Shown here: piece after piece, positions 7,949-15,403 of the stretch
Position numbering within the stretch: position 1 is the first letter of the stretch
How the letters are laid out: the number at the start of each line of letters is the position of its first letter
Assembly: GCA_965276835.1 (NCBI GenBank)
Contig: OZ255631.1
Location: 3,968,001-4,032,000, forward strand
Source of the DNA: BOG-932 sp965276835
GTDB lineage: Bacteria > Pseudomonadota > Alphaproteobacteria > BOG-932 > Roseiterribacteraceae
DNA: 64,000 nt
Direction: 5' to 3'
Position numbers and translations under genes: made by a program
Notes under the pieces: generated by a model
What the model was told of the DNA's origin: nothing
The model's input: the letters and a program-made list of their open reading frames with translations, nothing else
The model's database searches: none

Positions 7949-7975
7949 TACGCAACGCTACTGCCTATGGATCAT
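7949..7975 (-). promoter_or_regulatory. Putative ECF-sigma promoter of the first chrR-like gene
   Basis: On the minus strand TGATCC (7975-7970) is separated by exactly 16 bases from CGTAA (7953-7949). The same hexamer, spacing and pentamer occur before the sigma gene at 9355-9381. This form agrees with the promoters described for ChrR-partnered (ECF11-type) sigma factors. The predicted transcript start is about 60 bases before the TTG start codon. Confidence 0.65.
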
Positions 7976-8015
7976 TTTGTTCGTCAAAATCCGTACTCTA
8001 TAACGGCAGGCGTGC

Positions 8016-8678
8016 CTACAGCTTGACGAACGGGGATGAGAGTTTCCCGAAAAGCGTCGTATAGCGCGGATTTTCCCGGACCATGACCAGGCTGACGCAC
8101 CGCTCGTTCACGCCGATCAATGGCCGGTGGACCTCACCGTCGTCAATGCAGGCGAAATCGCCCGGGCCAAAATGCACATCCCGGTCGACGAATCCGCCAC
8201 GCAGGATTACCGTCCATTCGTCGCCGCCATGCCGGTGCGGCAGAAGCCGCATTCCCGGTGGTGCGTCGAACAGCCAGATGCGGCCGGCGCTGGAGCGATG
8301 GTTGCCGGAAATGCGTCGCATCCGAAACCCGCCCGGCAGTTTTTTCCAGTTCGGGCGGGCGAGATAGTCATCCAGCATGACCGGCCATGCCGGACCATGC
8401 TGAGGCTCCAGGCGCGGCGCATCGATCGCCGCCAAGGTCCTGTTGAGCATGTCCGGGGGAAGGCGCATCGATGCAATCGCGTCCAGCAGTGCGCCGCCGA
8501 TATCGTCGGCAACCCGCACCAGATCGCGACATGACGCGCAGCACGCCAGATGCGTGGCGATCATCACTGCCTCGACGGCGGAACTTCCACCCGAGGCATA
8601 ATCGAGCAGCAGTTCCTCCCCGGGATGATAGGACGGAGCTGGGGTGTCGGGCGGCAGGAAAGACATGGCGGCGCTCAT
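8016..8678 (-). CDS. chrR: ChrR-type anti-sigma factor
   Basis: The 220-residue protein has HLACCASCRDL (about residues 42-52), the HxxxCxxC zinc site, then a cupin domain with LLPHRHGGDEWTVILRGGF. It is probably the cognate anti-sigma of the ECF factor directly upstream: the genes overlap by ATGA (8675-8678), so both are made together. By analogy with Rhodobacter RpoE-ChrR it should release the sigma factor on singlet oxygen or similar stress. It is clearly related to, but distinct from, the ChrR-like protein at 7182-7880. Confidence 0.87.
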   Translation of the reverse strand: MSAAMSFLPPDTPAPSYHPGEELLLDYASGGSSAVEAVMIATHLACCASCRDLVRVADDIGGALLDAIASMRLPPDMLNRTLAAIDAPRLEPQHGPAWPVMLDDYLARPNWKKLPGGFRMRRISGNHRSSAGRIWLFDAPPGMRLLPHRHGGDEWTVILRGGFVDRDVHFGPGDFACIDDGEVHRPLIGVNERCVSLVMVRENPRYTTLFGKLSSPFVKL

Positions 8679-9241
8679 ACGTCGCCGCCCAGATAGCCGC
8701 GCAGCCGTGCGAGCGCCAAGCGCAACCGGGATTTGACCGTGCCAAGCGGCAGGCCGACCTCGGACGCTATGACGCTATGCGACTTGCTCTCATAAAAGGC
8801 GAGGCGCAGCAGCGCTGCCTGTTCATCGGGAAGCCTGCCGATCGCATTGGTGATCGCATGCGCCTGTTGAGCGGTCTGCAAGCGATGATCGGGCAAAGCC
8901 TCCGGCTCCGGCGCGAAGGCCGGATCGTCCATGTCGAAATCCAGATGACGTTCGCGGCGAAATTTATCGATCCGCTTATTGCGCGCGATCGTGAAAATCC
9001 AGGTTGCCGCATTGGCCTGGGCCGGGTTGTAATGAGCGGCTTTGCGCCAGATGAGCAGCATGACCTCTTGCGTCAACTCGTCCGCCGCGGCCGAATCCGA
9101 CCCGGTACGCATGAGATAAGCCTTCACCCGCGGCGCAAAATGCGCGAACAGCGCGGCAAATGCCGAGCGATCTTGGCGCGTGCCGATCGCGACGATCAAC
9201 TCGTCGAACGACGGTCCCGCGCGGAAGAGTGGTTCTGCCAT
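8675..9241 (-). CDS. rpoE: ECF RNA polymerase sigma factor (ChrR-associated, RpoE-like)
   Basis: Region 2 reads ELTQEVMLLIWRKA followed by ATWIFTIARNKRIDKFRR (about residues 56-95), and region 4 reads LPDEQAALLRLAFYESKSHS then GLPLGTVKSRLRLALARLR (about 135-180). These are the -10 and -35 binding regions of an ECF sigma factor. ATG 9241 gives 188 residues, the family length; the frame stays open upstream but that part is not conserved. A TGATCC-N16-CGTAA element upstream suggests that the gene drives itself, the usual arrangement for this sigma class. Confidence 0.92.
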   Translation of the reverse strand: MAEPLFRAGPSFDELIVAIGTRQDRSAFAALFAHFAPRVKAYLMRTGSDSAAADELTQEVMLLIWRKAAHYNPAQANAATWIFTIARNKRIDKFRRERHLDFDMDDPAFAPEPEALPDHRLQTAQQAHAITNAIGRLPDEQAALLRLAFYESKSHSVIASEVGLPLGTVKSRLRLALARLRGYLGGDV

Positions 9242-9354
9242 GGCGCCATCATGAGAAGCTATAGTTTGCCATGACACAAGCGGCGTCATTCCGCACGACG
9301 CAGTCTTTGCCGTTGATTCGCAATTTTGGGCAGCAAACGATGTCATGGTAGAGA

Positions 9355-9381
9355 TTACGCAGGGAATGCGCGCCAGGATCA
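9355..9381 (-). promoter_or_regulatory. Putative autoregulated promoter of the ECF sigma / chrR operon
   Basis: On the minus strand TGATCC (9381-9376), 16 bases, then CGTAA (9359-9355). It is identical in boxes and spacing to the element before the first chrR-like gene. The start codon lies about 105 bases downstream of the expected transcript start. The rest of 9242-9491 holds no other gene that I can support. Confidence 0.65.
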
Positions 9382-9491
9382 CTCTAATTTGATGAAAGTC
9401 TAAGCTTTCGGCTTTCATGTGATCGCACTCCGACCGTTCCAACTCTTGTATGAAGGCGCAGACGGGCGATACTTTCGCCGCGAGTGGACAC

Positions 9492-10094
9492 ATGATTCGA
9501 CACACCAACTTCTGGCGAATTCTGGCGAGCGGCCTGGCATTGCTGTGGACCGCGCCAAATTCCGCGCGCGCAGCGGATGCCGCCGGCGATCTGCCCTCGC
9601 TTGAGGGCCTGTATTACGACTGGTCGCTCTACAGCATGCAGGAGAACGGAAACCGGGTCTGCTACCTGTCGTCCGGCCTCGAACACGCCAGCGACCCGGT
9701 GCCGCGCCGCCGGCAGGCCTTCGTCCTGGTTATCAACCGGCCGACGGAAGGCCGGCGCGGCGTGGTCAGCGTCGATCCGGGCTATACATACGAGGACGGC
9801 AGCACCGTTTTGATGACCATAGGGCACAAGCAGTTCCATATGATCGGCAAGAACGGTTCGGCCTGGGCGCAGGACAACGAAGATCCGCAAATTTTGACCT
9901 CGATTCGCGGTGCATCGACCCTCGTGGTAACCGGACGCATGCGAAACGGCCCCGCGACAACCGACACGTTCAGCCTGAAGGGCTTCCCGAAAGCGCTGGC
10001 GGCGCTGGACCAGACCTGTCCCGTCCCCGGCAGCACGCCGGCAACTGCATCGCATAAAAGAGCGGCACACAAGAAAAGGACGAAAGCGCGATGA
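9492..10094 (+). CDS. Secreted protein of the invasion-associated locus B (IalB) type
   Basis: From ATG 9492 the protein has an N-terminal signal peptide (RHTNFWRILASGLALLW, cleavage likely after SARA). The mature part has CYLSS, FVLVINRP, an SVDPGYTYEDGSTV segment and TTDTFSLKGFPKAL, an order that resembles IalB-family proteins. Those are periplasmic or surface proteins found widely in non-pathogenic alphaproteobacteria, so the name says little about virulence. The tail is rich in Lys and Arg. Its stop overlaps the rlmN start (ATGA), so they share a transcript. The upstream start at 9450 would place residues before the signal peptide. Confidence 0.68.
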   Translation: MIRHTNFWRILASGLALLWTAPNSARAADAAGDLPSLEGLYYDWSLYSMQENGNRVCYLSSGLEHASDPVPRRRQAFVLVINRPTEGRRGVVSVDPGYTYEDGSTVLMTIGHKQFHMIGKNGSAWAQDNEDPQILTSIRGASTLVVTGRMRNGPATTDTFSLKGFPKALAALDQTCPVPGSTPATASHKRAAHKKRTKAR

Positions 10095-11245
10095 GCGCCG
10101 AATCGCACGCAACCACCTTCGCCCCGCCGGTCTTGCCCGACGGACGGACCGGGCTGGTCGGCCTCGACCGGCAAGGCCTTGAGGCCGTGCTCGGCGCGCT
10201 CGACCTGCCGCCGTTCCGCGCCCGGCAGGTTTGGCACTGGCTGTATCATCGCGGCGTGACCTCGTTTGAAGAAATGACGACGCTGGCCAAGCCGGTCCGC
10301 GCGTTGCTGGCAGAGAAATTCTCGATCGAACGGCCGGTGGTGACCCGCGACCAGGCCTCGATCGACGGCACGCGCAAATGGCTGATCCGCATGAATGACG
10401 GCCAGGAGGTCGAAACCGTCCATATCCCGGAATCCGATCGTGGGGCACTGTGCGTGTCCAGCCAGGTCGGCTGCACGCTGACGTGCCGCTTCTGCCATAC
10501 CGGCACGCAACCGCTGGTGCGCAATCTGGGGCCGGACGAAATTCTGACCCAGGTGATGACGGCCCGCGACGCGCTGGGCGAATGGCCGGCCGTCGGCACC
10601 AATCCGAACAACGAGACCAGCACGCTGACCAACATAGTCATGATGGGCATGGGCGAACCGCTTTATAATTACGACAATGTCGCGACCGCCCTGAAGATCG
10701 CGATGGACGGCGAAGGGATCGCGATCTCCAAGCGGAGGATCACGCTCTCGACGTCCGGTGTGGTGCCGATGATGCATCGCTGCGGGGCGGAACTTGGCGT
10801 CAATCTGGCGGTTTCGCTGCATGCCGTGACCGACGACGTCCGCGACGAGATCATGCCGATCAACCGCGCCTATCCGATCAAGGAATTGATGGCGGCCTGC
10901 CGCGACTATCCGGGCGCCACCAATGCACGGCGCATCACCTTCGAATATGTGATGCTGAAGGGCGTCAATGACAGCCTGGCGGACGCGAACGCGCTGGTCC
11001 GGCTGTTGTCGGGCATTCCGGCCAAGGTCAATCTGATCCCATTCAACCCCTGGCCGGGATCGAGCTTCGAATGCTCGTCGCGCGCGCAGATCGAACGATT
11101 CGCGCAAGTGCTTCTGGCCGCCGGTTATGCCAGCCCGGTTCGCGAGCCGCGCGGGCGGGACATCCTGGCGGCCTGCGGGCAATTGCGCTCCGACAGCCTG
11201 CGGCAGAAGAAAGTGCGCGCAGTCGAGGTGGAGACTGCGGCATGA
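10091..11245 (+). CDS. rlmN: Dual-specificity RNA methyltransferase RlmN
   Basis: Radical SAM enzyme with the cluster motif CTLTCRFCHTG (CxxxCxxC, about residues 126-136). It methylates C2 of A2503 in 23S rRNA and A37 in some tRNAs. The front, LPPFRARQVWHWLY, and the SKRRITLSTSGVVP and VNLIPFNPWPG blocks are typical, and Cys in the C-terminal 'RGRDILAACGQL' segment is the methyl-carrying cysteine. Length 384 is normal. It is joined by ATGA overlaps to the gene before and the gene after. Confidence 0.96.
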   Translation: MSAESHATTFAPPVLPDGRTGLVGLDRQGLEAVLGALDLPPFRARQVWHWLYHRGVTSFEEMTTLAKPVRALLAEKFSIERPVVTRDQASIDGTRKWLIRMNDGQEVETVHIPESDRGALCVSSQVGCTLTCRFCHTGTQPLVRNLGPDEILTQVMTARDALGEWPAVGTNPNNETSTLTNIVMMGMGEPLYNYDNVATALKIAMDGEGIAISKRRITLSTSGVVPMMHRCGAELGVNLAVSLHAVTDDVRDEIMPINRAYPIKELMAACRDYPGATNARRITFEYVMLKGVNDSLADANALVRLLSGIPAKVNLIPFNPWPGSSFECSSRAQIERFAQVLLAAGYASPVREPRGRDILAACGQLRSDSLRQKKVRAVEVETAA

Positions 11246-11487
11246 ACGGCGTCGGTATGTCTATCGCCCAGCAATGGGAGCTTCACTTCCTGATCGCCGC
11301 GTTGGCGGCGTGGCCGTTGATAAAGATTTTCCGCCGCGCTGGCCTCGCGCCCTGGCCGGTTGCGTTCCTGGTGATCCCGCTGTTCGGTTTCGCCATTGTC
11401 GGCAGCGTCCTGGCTTTCAAACCGTGGCCGAACGTCGCGCCCCGCGTGGCGCCGAAGCACCGCAAGGCAAAGCCGAGGGCCGCCTGA
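11242..11487 (+). CDS. Small membrane protein, unknown
   Basis: An 81-residue protein starting at ATG 11242 inside the rlmN stop (ATGA). It has two likely membrane segments, HFLIAALAAWPLIKIF and PVAFLVIPLFGFAIVGSVLA, and a basic tail. I do not recognise a family. Coupling to rlmN and the similar small membrane protein two bases downstream suggest one transcript. Confidence 0.65.
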   Translation: MNGVGMSIAQQWELHFLIAALAAWPLIKIFRRAGLAPWPVAFLVIPLFGFAIVGSVLAFKPWPNVAPRVAPKHRKAKPRAA

Positions 11488-11488
11488 A

Positions 11489-11737
11489 ATGGAGCCTTTC
11501 GACTACCAGTATCTCTGGCGGCTGTTCGGCGCCGACCCGTTCTGGGCGACCTTCATCGTCGTCTTCATCACGGTAAGTTACGCCTGCTGCGTGTTCGGTG
11601 TCGCATTCGGCAAGATGGGCCGCTCCCCGTTCTGGGGCTTCCTTTTCCTGCCGCCGATCGTCGGCACCATCGCGCTCTGGATCTTCGGCCTTGGACGCTG
11701 GCCGCAAGAAAACGCGACCGCGAAAACCCGCGGCTAG
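11489..11737 (+). CDS. Small membrane protein, unknown
   Basis: An 82-residue protein starting at ATG 11489, two bases after the previous stop. Two hydrophobic segments, FIVVFITVSYACCVFGVAFG and a GFLFLPPIVGTIALWIFGLG stretch, suggest a two-pass membrane protein. The pair with the preceding gene looks like a conserved small membrane duo, but I know no function. Its last four bases overlap the convergent gene. Confidence 0.65.
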   Translation: MEPFDYQYLWRLFGADPFWATFIVVFITVSYACCVFGVAFGKMGRSPFWGFLFLPPIVGTIALWIFGLGRWPQENATAKTRG

Positions 11738-12240
11738 ACAGCCGCCATCCTGACACCCTGCTTGGCGAACGGCTCCTTCGGCAGCATCCGCAAGCCCAGG
11801 ATCGCCGGGGCGATCATCCAGGGCAGGTTGAACGGCATATAAATCCACGGATGCGGCGGCGGGACGGGGCCCAGGAACGTGGTGACGAAATACATGAACA
11901 TGTTGGTGACCGCCGCCCCGGCATAGACCAGCGAGAGGGTGCGAATCCATGGCGTGGCGCGAGCCAGCCCGTAGATCACGAAGAACAGGATCGGCGTTTG
12001 GATGAAAGCGTCGAACAGGGTCGTTGCGATCAGGCTGGGCGGCGGCGCGATATGCTGCGGCTCCTGCGCGACGGCCCAATCGTAGAGCGAACGGAGCGGC
12101 GGCCAGGGGCTGTCCGCGGCAGCCTTATAGCCGATCGCTTCCGGCAAGCTGTCGAGCAGCGCGTAGAGAATCGAAAGCGCGAAGAAAATGATCAGCCCCA
12201 GGTCCAGCGGACGGCGCAGAATGCCGAGCGATTTATCCAT
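11734..12240 (-). CDS. Membrane protein, EXPERA-like
   Basis: A 168-residue protein with about four membrane segments. The order and the C-terminal block IYMPFNLPWMIAPAILGLRML resemble the EXPERA domain (emopamil-binding/TMEM97 group), known for sterol isomerases and ligand-binding membrane proteins. Bacterial members have no firm function. The family call is by eye and moderate only. Confidence 0.55.
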   Translation of the reverse strand: MDKSLGILRRPLDLGLIIFFALSILYALLDSLPEAIGYKAAADSPWPPLRSLYDWAVAQEPQHIAPPPSLIATTLFDAFIQTPILFFVIYGLARATPWIRTLSLVYAGAAVTNMFMYFVTTFLGPVPPPHPWIYMPFNLPWMIAPAILGLRMLPKEPFAKQGVRMAAV

Positions 12241-12339
12241 GGTGAACCCTCCCCGAATCGAGCCTGTTCTAGAGGCCTTACCCGTGGAGACTATCAGATG
12301 GATGCTGGTCGCACAGGGTTTTCCGGAAAACGAGGCCCC

Positions 12340-12594
12340 TTACGGCTCGTTCGGGTCGCGCCTGAAGTCCGCAGCGTCGTCATACCCGCGGCGCGAGCTA
12401 TAAAATACCAGCGCCATAAGGCCGCCGCCCAGGGCCAGCGTGCCGATGCCCCCCAGGATCAACGCGATCACCCCGTTGGCGTTCATGCCCGGGCCGCCGC
12501 TGCCGATGCTCGTCCACATGCTCGAGGTCAAGTAGACCGCCGCCGCCAGGATGAGCGCAAGGATGACCACGACGAACAGGGATTTCTTGGACAT
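12340..12594 (-). CDS. Small two-pass membrane protein, unknown
   Basis: From ATG 12594 the product is 84 residues with two hydrophobic segments, SLFVVVILALILAAAVYL and ALILGGIGTLALGGGLMALV, and an acidic-basic tail. An in-frame ATG at 12603 is also possible because a run of six G lies between the two. No family recognised. Confidence 0.6.
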   Translation of the reverse strand: MSKKSLFVVVILALILAAAVYLTSSMWTSIGSGGPGMNANGVIALILGGIGTLALGGGLMALVFYSSRRGYDDAADFRRDPNEP

Positions 12595-12681
12595 TCCCCC
12601 CATATAGGTTCCGGGGGTCCCCGCCACCAGATGTCGCACCCACGGCGCGGCAACATTTCACAAGTCTGCGCGGTTAGGACG

Positions 12682-12856
12682 CTAGGGCCGGTTGACAGTA
12701 TCTTGTGGAGCCGCAATTCGGAAGGAGGCGGGTTTTTCTGCGTCGCCTGCGTCACTGCGGGTCTCGCCTACTACGAGTAGGCGTCGCACCTTGTTCCTGT
12801 CCGACGCGCAAAACACTCGCGTCGCGGCCCACGATTTAACTGTCAACAGGCCCTAG
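12682..12856. mobile_element. 175-bp MITE-like element with 18-bp terminal inverted repeats
   Basis: CTAGGGCCGGTTGACAGT at 12682-12699 is matched by ACTGTCAACAGGCCCTAG at 12839-12856, 17 of 18 positions complementary. The inside carries another hairpin, CGCCTACT/AGTAGGCG at 12765-12783, and no gene. If the repeats begin at GGGCC, each end is flanked by TA, the target duplication of IS630/Tc1-type transposons. It is therefore probably a non-autonomous element. Its right end is only seven bases before the otsB start codon. Confidence 0.65.
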
Positions 12857-12863
12857 AGAAAAA

Positions 12864-13640
12864 ATGACCGGATGCCCCCTCCCAGACCCGAATGCGAATT
12901 GGGCCTTGTTCCTCGATATCGACGGAACCTTGCTCGATATCGCCGATACGCCGACCTCGGTGGTGGTGCCGCGCGAGTTGCCCGCGCTGCTCAAGGGATT
13001 GCTGAATGTCTTCGATAACGCGGTGGCGCTGATCAGCGGCCGATCGCTGAACGATATCGACCGGCTGTTCTCCCCCCTGAAACTGCCGGCCGCCGGCCAG
13101 CACGGGGCGGAAATCCGGCTAGTCGGCGGGGTGGTCGAAACCCAGCCCGCATCTGCCGGCGACCTGACGGCATTGCTGCCCGATCTGACCGCTTTCGTCG
13201 CCGACCGGCCAGGCCTTCTGCTTGAAGATAAGGGCCGGACGATCGCCGTTCATTATCGGCACGCCCCGCAATACCGGCCTGACATCGTGGGCTTTCTGGG
13301 CACACTGGTAGGCGAGCAATCGGAAACGATCGAAACAATCGGCGGCCATCGCGTGTTCGAGATCAAGCCACGGGCATTCAACAAGGGTACGGCTGTGGCG
13401 CGCCTTATGCAGGCCCCGCCATTTGCGGGGCGTTGTCCCGTGTTCATTGGCGACGACCGGACCGACGAGGACGGCTTCGCCTTCGTTCGCGCGCAGGACG
13501 GCCACGCCATCCGCGTCGGACTTACGGGGTCGAGTATCGCGGAAACGCGCATCGCCGGCCCGGACGAAATACGGGCTTGGCTCGCCAATGTCAGGGACAC
13601 GCTGACGCCGACGCAGGATAGGACCGTATGCAGACGCTAG
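12864..13640 (+). CDS. otsB: Trehalose-6-phosphate phosphatase
   Basis: A HAD-type phosphatase with FLDIDGTLLDIAD (about residues 16-28, nucleophile and acid-base Asp) and FIGDDRTDEDGFAF (about 194-207). It removes phosphate from trehalose-6-phosphate, the last step of the OtsAB pathway. Length 258 is normal. The start codon at 12864 is almost touched by the end of the MITE-like element, which leaves only a weak purine-rich AGAGAAAAA as ribosome binding site. It overlaps the GH15 gene by 13 bases. Confidence 0.93.
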   Translation: MTGCPLPDPNANWALFLDIDGTLLDIADTPTSVVVPRELPALLKGLLNVFDNAVALISGRSLNDIDRLFSPLKLPAAGQHGAEIRLVGGVVETQPASAGDLTALLPDLTAFVADRPGLLLEDKGRTIAVHYRHAPQYRPDIVGFLGTLVGEQSETIETIGGHRVFEIKPRAFNKGTAVARLMQAPPFAGRCPVFIGDDRTDEDGFAFVRAQDGHAIRVGLTGSSIAETRIAGPDEIRAWLANVRDTLTPTQDRTVCRR

Positions 13641-15403
13641 ATCTTGCCGTGATCGGGAATTCCGTCGTCAGCGCGCTGATCGACAAGAATGGACGCCATG
13701 TCTGGCATTGCCACCCGCGCCTGGACGCGGACCCGATCTTCTGCGCCCTGCTGGACGATGAAAACGGTGGCTTCATGGATGTCGAAATCGAGAATTTCGC
13801 ATCCAGCAGCCAGACCTATTCCGGCAACACCGCGATCCTCGAAACGACGTTAACCGACACAAAGGGCGGCAAGCTGCGCATCATCGATTTCGCGCCGCGT
13901 TTCAAGCAATATGGCCGCATGTTCCGCCCCGCGATGATCGTGCGGCGGATCGAACCGGATATCGGCCGCTGCCGGATTCGCATCCGCGTCAGGCCACGTT
14001 TCAATTACGGCGCGGACCGGCCGCAAACGACGCGCGGCAGCAACCACATTCGCTTTTGGGCCGACGACATGGTGGTGCGGCTGACCACCGACGGGCCGAT
14101 CACCTATATCGCCGAGGAACACTGGTTCATCCTCGACCACCCCGTCGATCTGATCCTGGCGCCCGACGAGACGATCGCCGGCTCCGTGACCGAGGTCGTC
14201 CGCCGTTTCCTGGAGCGCACGGACGACTATTGGAAGGACTGGGTCCGGTATTTGTCGATCCCGTTCGAGTGGCAGGAGGCGGTGATTCGCGCGGCGATCA
14301 CGCTCAAACTCTGTTCCTTCGAGGAATCAGGCGGCATCGTCGCGGCGATGACCACCTCGATCCCCGAGGGGCCGGAACATGGGCGCGGCTGGGACTACCG
14401 GTTCTGTTGGGTGCGCGATGCCTATTTCGTGGTCGAGGCGCTGAACCGGCTGGGCGCGACGCTGACCATGGAGGATTTCATCCGCTATGTGACCGACGTG
14501 GCGGCGATCGACCCGGACGGCGAACTGAAACCGGTCTACGGGATCATTCCCAGCCTGCCGCTGGAGGAACGGGAGCTGCCGCATCTGCCGGGCTATCGCG
14601 GTTTCGGTCCGGTGCGGATCGGCAACGCGGCGGCTTTGCAGACCCAGAATGACGGCTACGGCAATGTCATCCTGGCGGCGACGCAGATGTTTTTCGACCG
14701 GCGGCTGCCGAAACAGGGGGATGTCGACCTGTTCACGCAGCTGGAACGGCTGGGCGAGCGGGCGATCACCGTTGCCTTCGAACCCGACGCCGGTCTTTGG
14801 GAATTTCGCGGGCGGGCGCGCATCCATACCTATTCGTCGGTGATGTGCTGGGCCGCCTGCGACCGCCTGGCCAAGATCGCCGAACGGCTGGAACTGGCCG
14901 ACCGGGTCGGCCACTGGCAGGAGGCGGCGGACACGATCCGCGACCGTGTCCTGAAACAGGCCTGGAACACCGAGCGCAACAGTTTCGTGGAAAGCCTGGG
15001 CGGAACGGATACCGACGCCAGCCTTCTGCTGCTGGCCGAGGTCGGTTTCATCCAGCCCACCGATCCGCTTTTCCTGGGAACCGTGGCGGCGATCGAAAAG
15101 GATCTGCTGCGCGGCAAAAACATTTTTCGCTATGCCGTGCCGGACGATTTCGGCATGCCGACCACCGCTTTCAACATCTGCACCTTCTGGTATATCGACG
15201 CGTTGACCGCAATCGGCCGGCGCGACGAGGCCCGAACGATGTTCGAGGAGCTACTGTCGCGCCGCAACCATGTCGGCCTGCTGTCCGAAGACGTCGATCC
15301 CAACACGGGCGAGCTGTGGGGCAACTTCCCGCAGACCTATTCGATGGTCGGCATCATCATTTCCGCCATGCGCCTGTCCAAACGCTGGGATGAAGCATTT
15401 TGA
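13628..15403 (+). CDS. Glycoside hydrolase family 15 protein (glucoamylase/trehalase-like)
   Basis: The 591-residue protein has an N-terminal beta domain (starting DLAVIGNSVVSALIDKNG) and an alpha/alpha barrel with GRGWDYRFCWVRDA (about residues 254-267) and the closing LLSEDVDPNTGELWGNFPQ (about 549-567), both GH15 signatures including the catalytic acids. In bacteria this subgroup often sits with otsA and otsB, and some members are trehalases. Its place between the two synthesis genes suggests trehalose turnover or a related glucan activity. Overlaps with both neighbours show that the three genes form one translationally coupled operon. Confidence 0.9.
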   Translation: MQTLDLAVIGNSVVSALIDKNGRHVWHCHPRLDADPIFCALLDDENGGFMDVEIENFASSSQTYSGNTAILETTLTDTKGGKLRIIDFAPRFKQYGRMFRPAMIVRRIEPDIGRCRIRIRVRPRFNYGADRPQTTRGSNHIRFWADDMVVRLTTDGPITYIAEEHWFILDHPVDLILAPDETIAGSVTEVVRRFLERTDDYWKDWVRYLSIPFEWQEAVIRAAITLKLCSFEESGGIVAAMTTSIPEGPEHGRGWDYRFCWVRDAYFVVEALNRLGATLTMEDFIRYVTDVAAIDPDGELKPVYGIIPSLPLEERELPHLPGYRGFGPVRIGNAAALQTQNDGYGNVILAATQMFFDRRLPKQGDVDLFTQLERLGERAITVAFEPDAGLWEFRGRARIHTYSSVMCWAACDRLAKIAERLELADRVGHWQEAADTIRDRVLKQAWNTERNSFVESLGGTDTDASLLLLAEVGFIQPTDPLFLGTVAAIEKDLLRGKNIFRYAVPDDFGMPTTAFNICTFWYIDALTAIGRRDEARTMFEELLSRRNHVGLLSEDVDPNTGELWGNFPQTYSMVGIIISAMRLSKRWDEAF

